Shown: in pieces, positions 60,222-64,000 of the stretch
How positions within the stretch are numbered: position 1 is the stretch's first letter
How the letters are laid out: every line of letters begins with the position of its first letter
Origin: Vespula vulgaris
Lineage: Eukaryota; Arthropoda; Insecta; Hymenoptera; Vespidae
Reading direction: 5' to 3'
DNA length: 64,000 nt
Assembly (NCBI RefSeq): GCF_905475345.1
Contig: NC_066602.1
Location: 434,001-498,000 of the forward strand
The notes under the pieces: model-generated
Seen by the model: only the letters and a program-made list of their open reading frames with translations
Database searches by the model: none
Told to the model about the DNA's origin: nothing
Made by a program: the position numbers and the translations under genes

Positions 60222-61058
60222 GTTAGTAAAATCTTATTTGAATTTTATATATTTACAGTTTAATATTAACGCATTCTCCTGTATTTTATACAATTTTTTG
60301 TTCAATTCTACTGTTTTATATATAGTATATTTTCTAATATATCATAGAATGTTGTATAGCTCTTTATTATTATTTTACACTGTATATTACATCGCGCAAT
60401 TTGTCTCGGATATATTATTGTATAATATTAAACAGAGAAAATAGTATAATTGGGGTTATTTGTCCGAAAATTTAGTGAAATATTTAGTCAATATGAATAT
60501 CCCTTGGAATGGTTATATTTGACAATCTCCTTTTTGAATTAACGGCTTGTTACAGAACTGTTTTTCGATGAATGAATCGTAATGCATTATTAAGAACTAA
60601 TTGTTTTCTGACATATAGTCCTGCAGGTCGTAATTTTTAACGAAGGGACATAGAACTGTTTTCACTAGTAGTATCATTACATTCTGTTTAAAATCAGCTC
60701 ATATATTTTTTCTTTTATTTACTATGCAAAAAAGGGTAGAAATGATATAAAGTGTTAAACTTATATTCCCTTCTGTTTCCAGAATAATTTTACATGCGGT
60801 GTTACTACACAGTTTGCGAGAAGTTGATATTGCATATACACATTTCGAGAAGAGTCCAGCGCAAAATTCAAAGAACCAAAAAAAAAATAATAGCGGGAAC
60901 TATATACATCAATTCCTGGCAATTTGCTGTAAGCAATTTTATATCTTCTTGATTAGTGACAAGTAATAATTGTATAATAACTTTTGTGAAAATTCTGCCT
61001 TTAATTTCTCAATTGATCGTATTATATTCTTATTGATTTGGAGACAATGACCACACAG

Positions 61059-61509
61059 TTTGGCTTCCTATATCGTGTTGCATACATTAGAAATCTGTAA
61101 CACTTCTAATCCTAATGATGCATACGTCGGTGTATTATTAATGAAACTTTGTGAAATATTTGCAATAATGTAAAAACACATTTGAATGTTAACACTTATC
61201 AGTCTCCTATTTTAATTAACTAGGTTTATTATAAAAGGGTATTTCATTTGATCGATAGTGATATGATATTACGGGTGAAAAGTTATCACGAATCTCACAC
61301 TCTAATATTCTTCATAGTAATAAAATGCTTAATTACGTATATTCATGGAAAGAGATACTATTATTTTGGCTGGTTCAGTACATTTTTTACTGTTATCTTC
61401 GAGAAACACTTGAATAATATTTTTTCTTATATACACGTACGTGAACTTAATTTTCTTCATTCTTTGCAGGCGACAGCAACAGAACTTCGATGTTTACTCG
61501 TCGGAGTAG
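61059..61509 (+). CDS. Gene P 3' exons (unit 5), partial
   Basis: Join of 61,059-61,169 and 61,470-61,509; copy of 24,594-25,044 with the same splice signals and TAG. Confidence 0.3.
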
Positions 61510-61961
61510 AAAGGATGACTGATCCGGTAACTGTCCAAATGAATAATTTTACGACATTACAAATAGCGAGCGACCACCATTTCACGATTTATGTCCATCG
61601 GAAAATAAATTAAAAATATTTGTTGCTTCGTAAATGTCCCGTGGGGCGTTCAACGGAATGTACTCTTGCTAAAACAGTGGTTTATTTAACTTCTCGTACA
61701 TCTATTTCGTTCAAATGAATTTAAAATTACCGAAAGTGTTAAGTTTGAAGTATTCGCCTGTGGAAAGTGAGGGCAATCATCAGATTCATTCAAAGGTTCG
61801 TTTTTGTTGATATTACACGTAGCTACGCATCACAGATGCAACCACTCTGAGATTGAAATTAGAAATTATTGAAATTTTAGATTAATATTATTTTATCTTT
61901 CTCGCGCGTTACGATCTTCGTAATGTTCGTAATGTTCAAATGAATTTGTGTATATGCTTGT

Positions 61962-61967
<6 letters not shown>

Positions 61968-62025
<58 letters not shown>
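61968..62025. repeat. (AT)n microsatellite, unit 5
   Basis: Same length as in unit 3 but ends ATAG instead of ATAT. Confidence 0.95.
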
Positions 62026-62028
<3 letters not shown>

Positions 62029-62879
62029 CTGTCTGCCATCTGGAAAGAATAATGAAAGTTTCATTCATTGACGCAGTAAATATAAGGAAAAATTTTATTT
62101 AATTTTATCGCCAAGCTAACTAAACAATATGTAATGAACTAACAAAGGTCTAAGTGCAAATTGTTTTATCTCCCTGTATTAATAATTACTTCTTACAGGA
62201 CTGGCTGTATAAAAGCAATTCGCTGAATTATGAATTGAAATTGATAAATGGAGATAAAAAAAATTAAAATAGGGTTTACCTTATCGAGAGTATGTTGTTT
62301 CAAATGATATAGATGATATAGTCCATTATCGTGCCTGGGGGGGTGCTTATATATAGTTCCATTTTCTGGAGTTCCCAAGAACCTGCATGGATGACTACGA
62401 AACTTAGGATCAACAGCTTGTATTCCTCTTTAACGAATACAATAAATTCAATGATGAAATAAAATTTTTTTACCATTCATTTTGGTCCCCACAATTTTGC
62501 AGATATTAACGAGATGTTATTTCTTCCGAGGTATTCTCATCACAATGTTCCCAATAATCATTGATAGATACTATCTCAAGGTTGAAACTTCTTTTTAGTT
62601 TTATCCTCCTATTTTACATTGAATTCCGCTTATCGGTCATTCTCTATACCTCTCTCCCTCTTGATTGTTTTAATTTGTAAGCATCGAGTTTGGTTTATCT
62701 ACTTTCCAAGGAGGACCTTATGTTTGAGGTTCATATTTATTCATATTTATATAATTTTCGTGAAGAGAACGTCGACATTATCAAGAAAAGAAGACTTCCA
62801 AAATTGTATTCAAAAGAAAAGATTATCTCAAAAAATATCTCAAGGCTATTTTCTTGTCAAAGTAAGGAAAGAGATATAC

Positions 62880-62975
62880 GTATGCACGCCCACAAAACCG
62901 CACACGTAATCCCGCCCACATGAACTAGCGCGCATGAGCGAGCTCAAGAGCATTGGTACATGGAGGGGGGTAATA
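62880..62975 (+). repeat. GC-rich conserved element, copy 16 (plus)
   Basis: Copy of 26,415-26,510. Confidence 0.55.
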
Positions 62976-64000
62976 AAAATTCGTTTACCATAAAGGTATT
63001 TGACGAATCTTTTGGAAGAATGTCATGTGTACATGCTTTTTCATTAAATCCCAATCGAAATGTATTTGCGATAGGCAATAATTCGTCCATATACCTACAT
63101 TTCTGAAAAACGTTCTTTATATGTTATTTTTAAGTACATGACGTGAATATTCCGACAAATAATTTATCAAATATTCCGACAAACATTGAACCAAACACTT
63201 CGTCTCTTTGTAATTATGATGATTAATTAAACTGACGTTATAACGATGCACGGTGTGGTAAACGTTCTCTGAATATATATCGCATAATTTAAAAGCGTTT
63301 CCGGGCTAACACTATTATCCCGAAAAATGGTGAATCTTTTGATCGTACATGGAGATTTAATCATTTTCAATGTTAAACCAGTACCAATGTTAGTCTGAGT
63401 ACCATTTCAATTCCAGTTCAATCCAGATTCCCTTTGCAACGGCAAACAGTTGTTCGGTAAATCTCTTCCACCACACTCCCTTATATTCTGCAGCTAAAGC
63501 CACTTATCTTTGGAAACATTCAATAACATATATTCCATCTCCTCGTACCACCATTCGTATGATGCTTTGTAAAACAATGGCATATTTATCTCGCAAGGTT
63601 CGTCGGCACTTCCATTATAAACATTTGGTCTTTTTCTTCCACTACTTCCTTGTCCATTTCGATTACATGATGTAGACTGTATGGAATATTACGAAAAAAT
63701 CTCTCCAGCAATATTCTCTGCTCAAAATTAACCCTTATTGATATATATTTTTAATAACAAGCACAGGAAAAGAATTATTTGACAATTTCCAAATTCCTTT
63801 ATTTAAGTAAGAATATCTTGTTAAATTAGTAAAAAGTAGGGAGAAAAGGGAACGAAAGAAGAGTATAAAGTAAGAAGGATAATGATACATCCAATTAATA
63901 GGGATCGATAAAGAAATTCATTTCCTCACAGTTTATGACCTTTTCTCTTCTTTCGAACATATAATAGGAAATATTGATTATTTTATTTGAAACGTAATAA

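Larger units (their letters stand above)
53141..64000. repeat. 10.85-kb block near-identical to 16,682-27,535
   Basis: See 16,682. Adding 36,465 to unit-2 and unit-3 coordinates gives every feature here. Copies are listed separately below where they matter. Confidence 0.92.
60036..64000. repeat. Higher-order repeat unit 5 (3' truncated by window)
   Basis: Seen: it carries P, gene P exons, an AT microsatellite, N, M, the GC element and an MTTN relic, and stops at the start of promoter S. It is nearly identical to the start of unit 3 (23,571-27,535). Confidence 0.8.

Noticed and set aside
1..64000. A transposon array or integrated viral segment
   Set aside because: I found no transposase, integrase, reverse transcriptase, terminal repeats with target-site duplications, or viral gene signature. 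The inverted structure is explained by segment duplication.

Overview
This is AT-rich eukaryotic nuclear DNA, most likely from an insect. The evidence is GT-AG intron-like signals, TATA-type core promoters, long ATGT and AT microsatellites, and no prokaryote-style gene packing. I could not place the organism further. The window has no rRNA, tRNA, CRISPR array or recognisable transposase or reverse transcriptase, and I recognise no named gene family. No open reading frame exceeds 145 codons. Most short frames are chance frames or relics.

Almost the whole window is one ampliconic repeat array. A higher-order unit of about 18 kb recurs in tandem, marked by a TATA promoter (called P here) at 11,167, 23,691, 42,085 and 60,156. 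The spacings are 12,524, 18,394 and 18,071 bp, and the first unit (1-11,060) is cut at its 5' end. Inside each unit the same modules appear in both orientations ('plus arms' and 'minus arms'), so it is a tandem array of nested inverted repeats. Module order in a full unit (42-60 kb) is: P promoter and gene P exons; a microsatellite; spacers N and M; a GC-rich element; an MTTN relic; promoter S with gene Q relic (plus arm); fold; promoter S, MAKY relic, MTTN and GC element (minus arm); a hairpin-centred fold; MAKY relic and GC element; fold; GC element and MTTN (plus arm); fold; gene Q and promoter S (minus arm); MTTN, MSEI, GC element and M; then a head-to-head fold at the next P.

Units 1 and 2 are short because each lacks an internal block, about 4.7 kb and 5.5 kb respectively. 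Unit 3 carries an extra copy of the MTTN region. Bases 16,682-27,535 are nearly identical to 53,141-64,000 (offset 36,465, exactly two units). Bases 4,287-7,493 are nearly identical to 48,507-51,712 (offset 44,220/44,219). The other paralogous arms are clearly more diverged. Unit 4 therefore looks like a recent mosaic of unit-1-like and unit-2-like sequence, through unequal exchange or conversion, or through an assembly artefact.

Genes P and Q, which I do not recognise, share a gapless 30-residue stretch around conserved D-A-Y, N-[FY] and V-Y positions and appear to be ancient duplicates. Most copies are broken. Between paralogous ORFs most substitutions change the amino acid, so I see no sign of purifying selection. 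The best-preserved signals are regulatory: promoter S with RFX X-box-like and CRE/ATF-like sites, promoter P with a heat-shock-element-like palindrome in unit 1, and a GC-rich element present in 16 copies. Opposed promoter copies on long inverted arms could make self-complementary RNA, which is the main hypothesis offered here.
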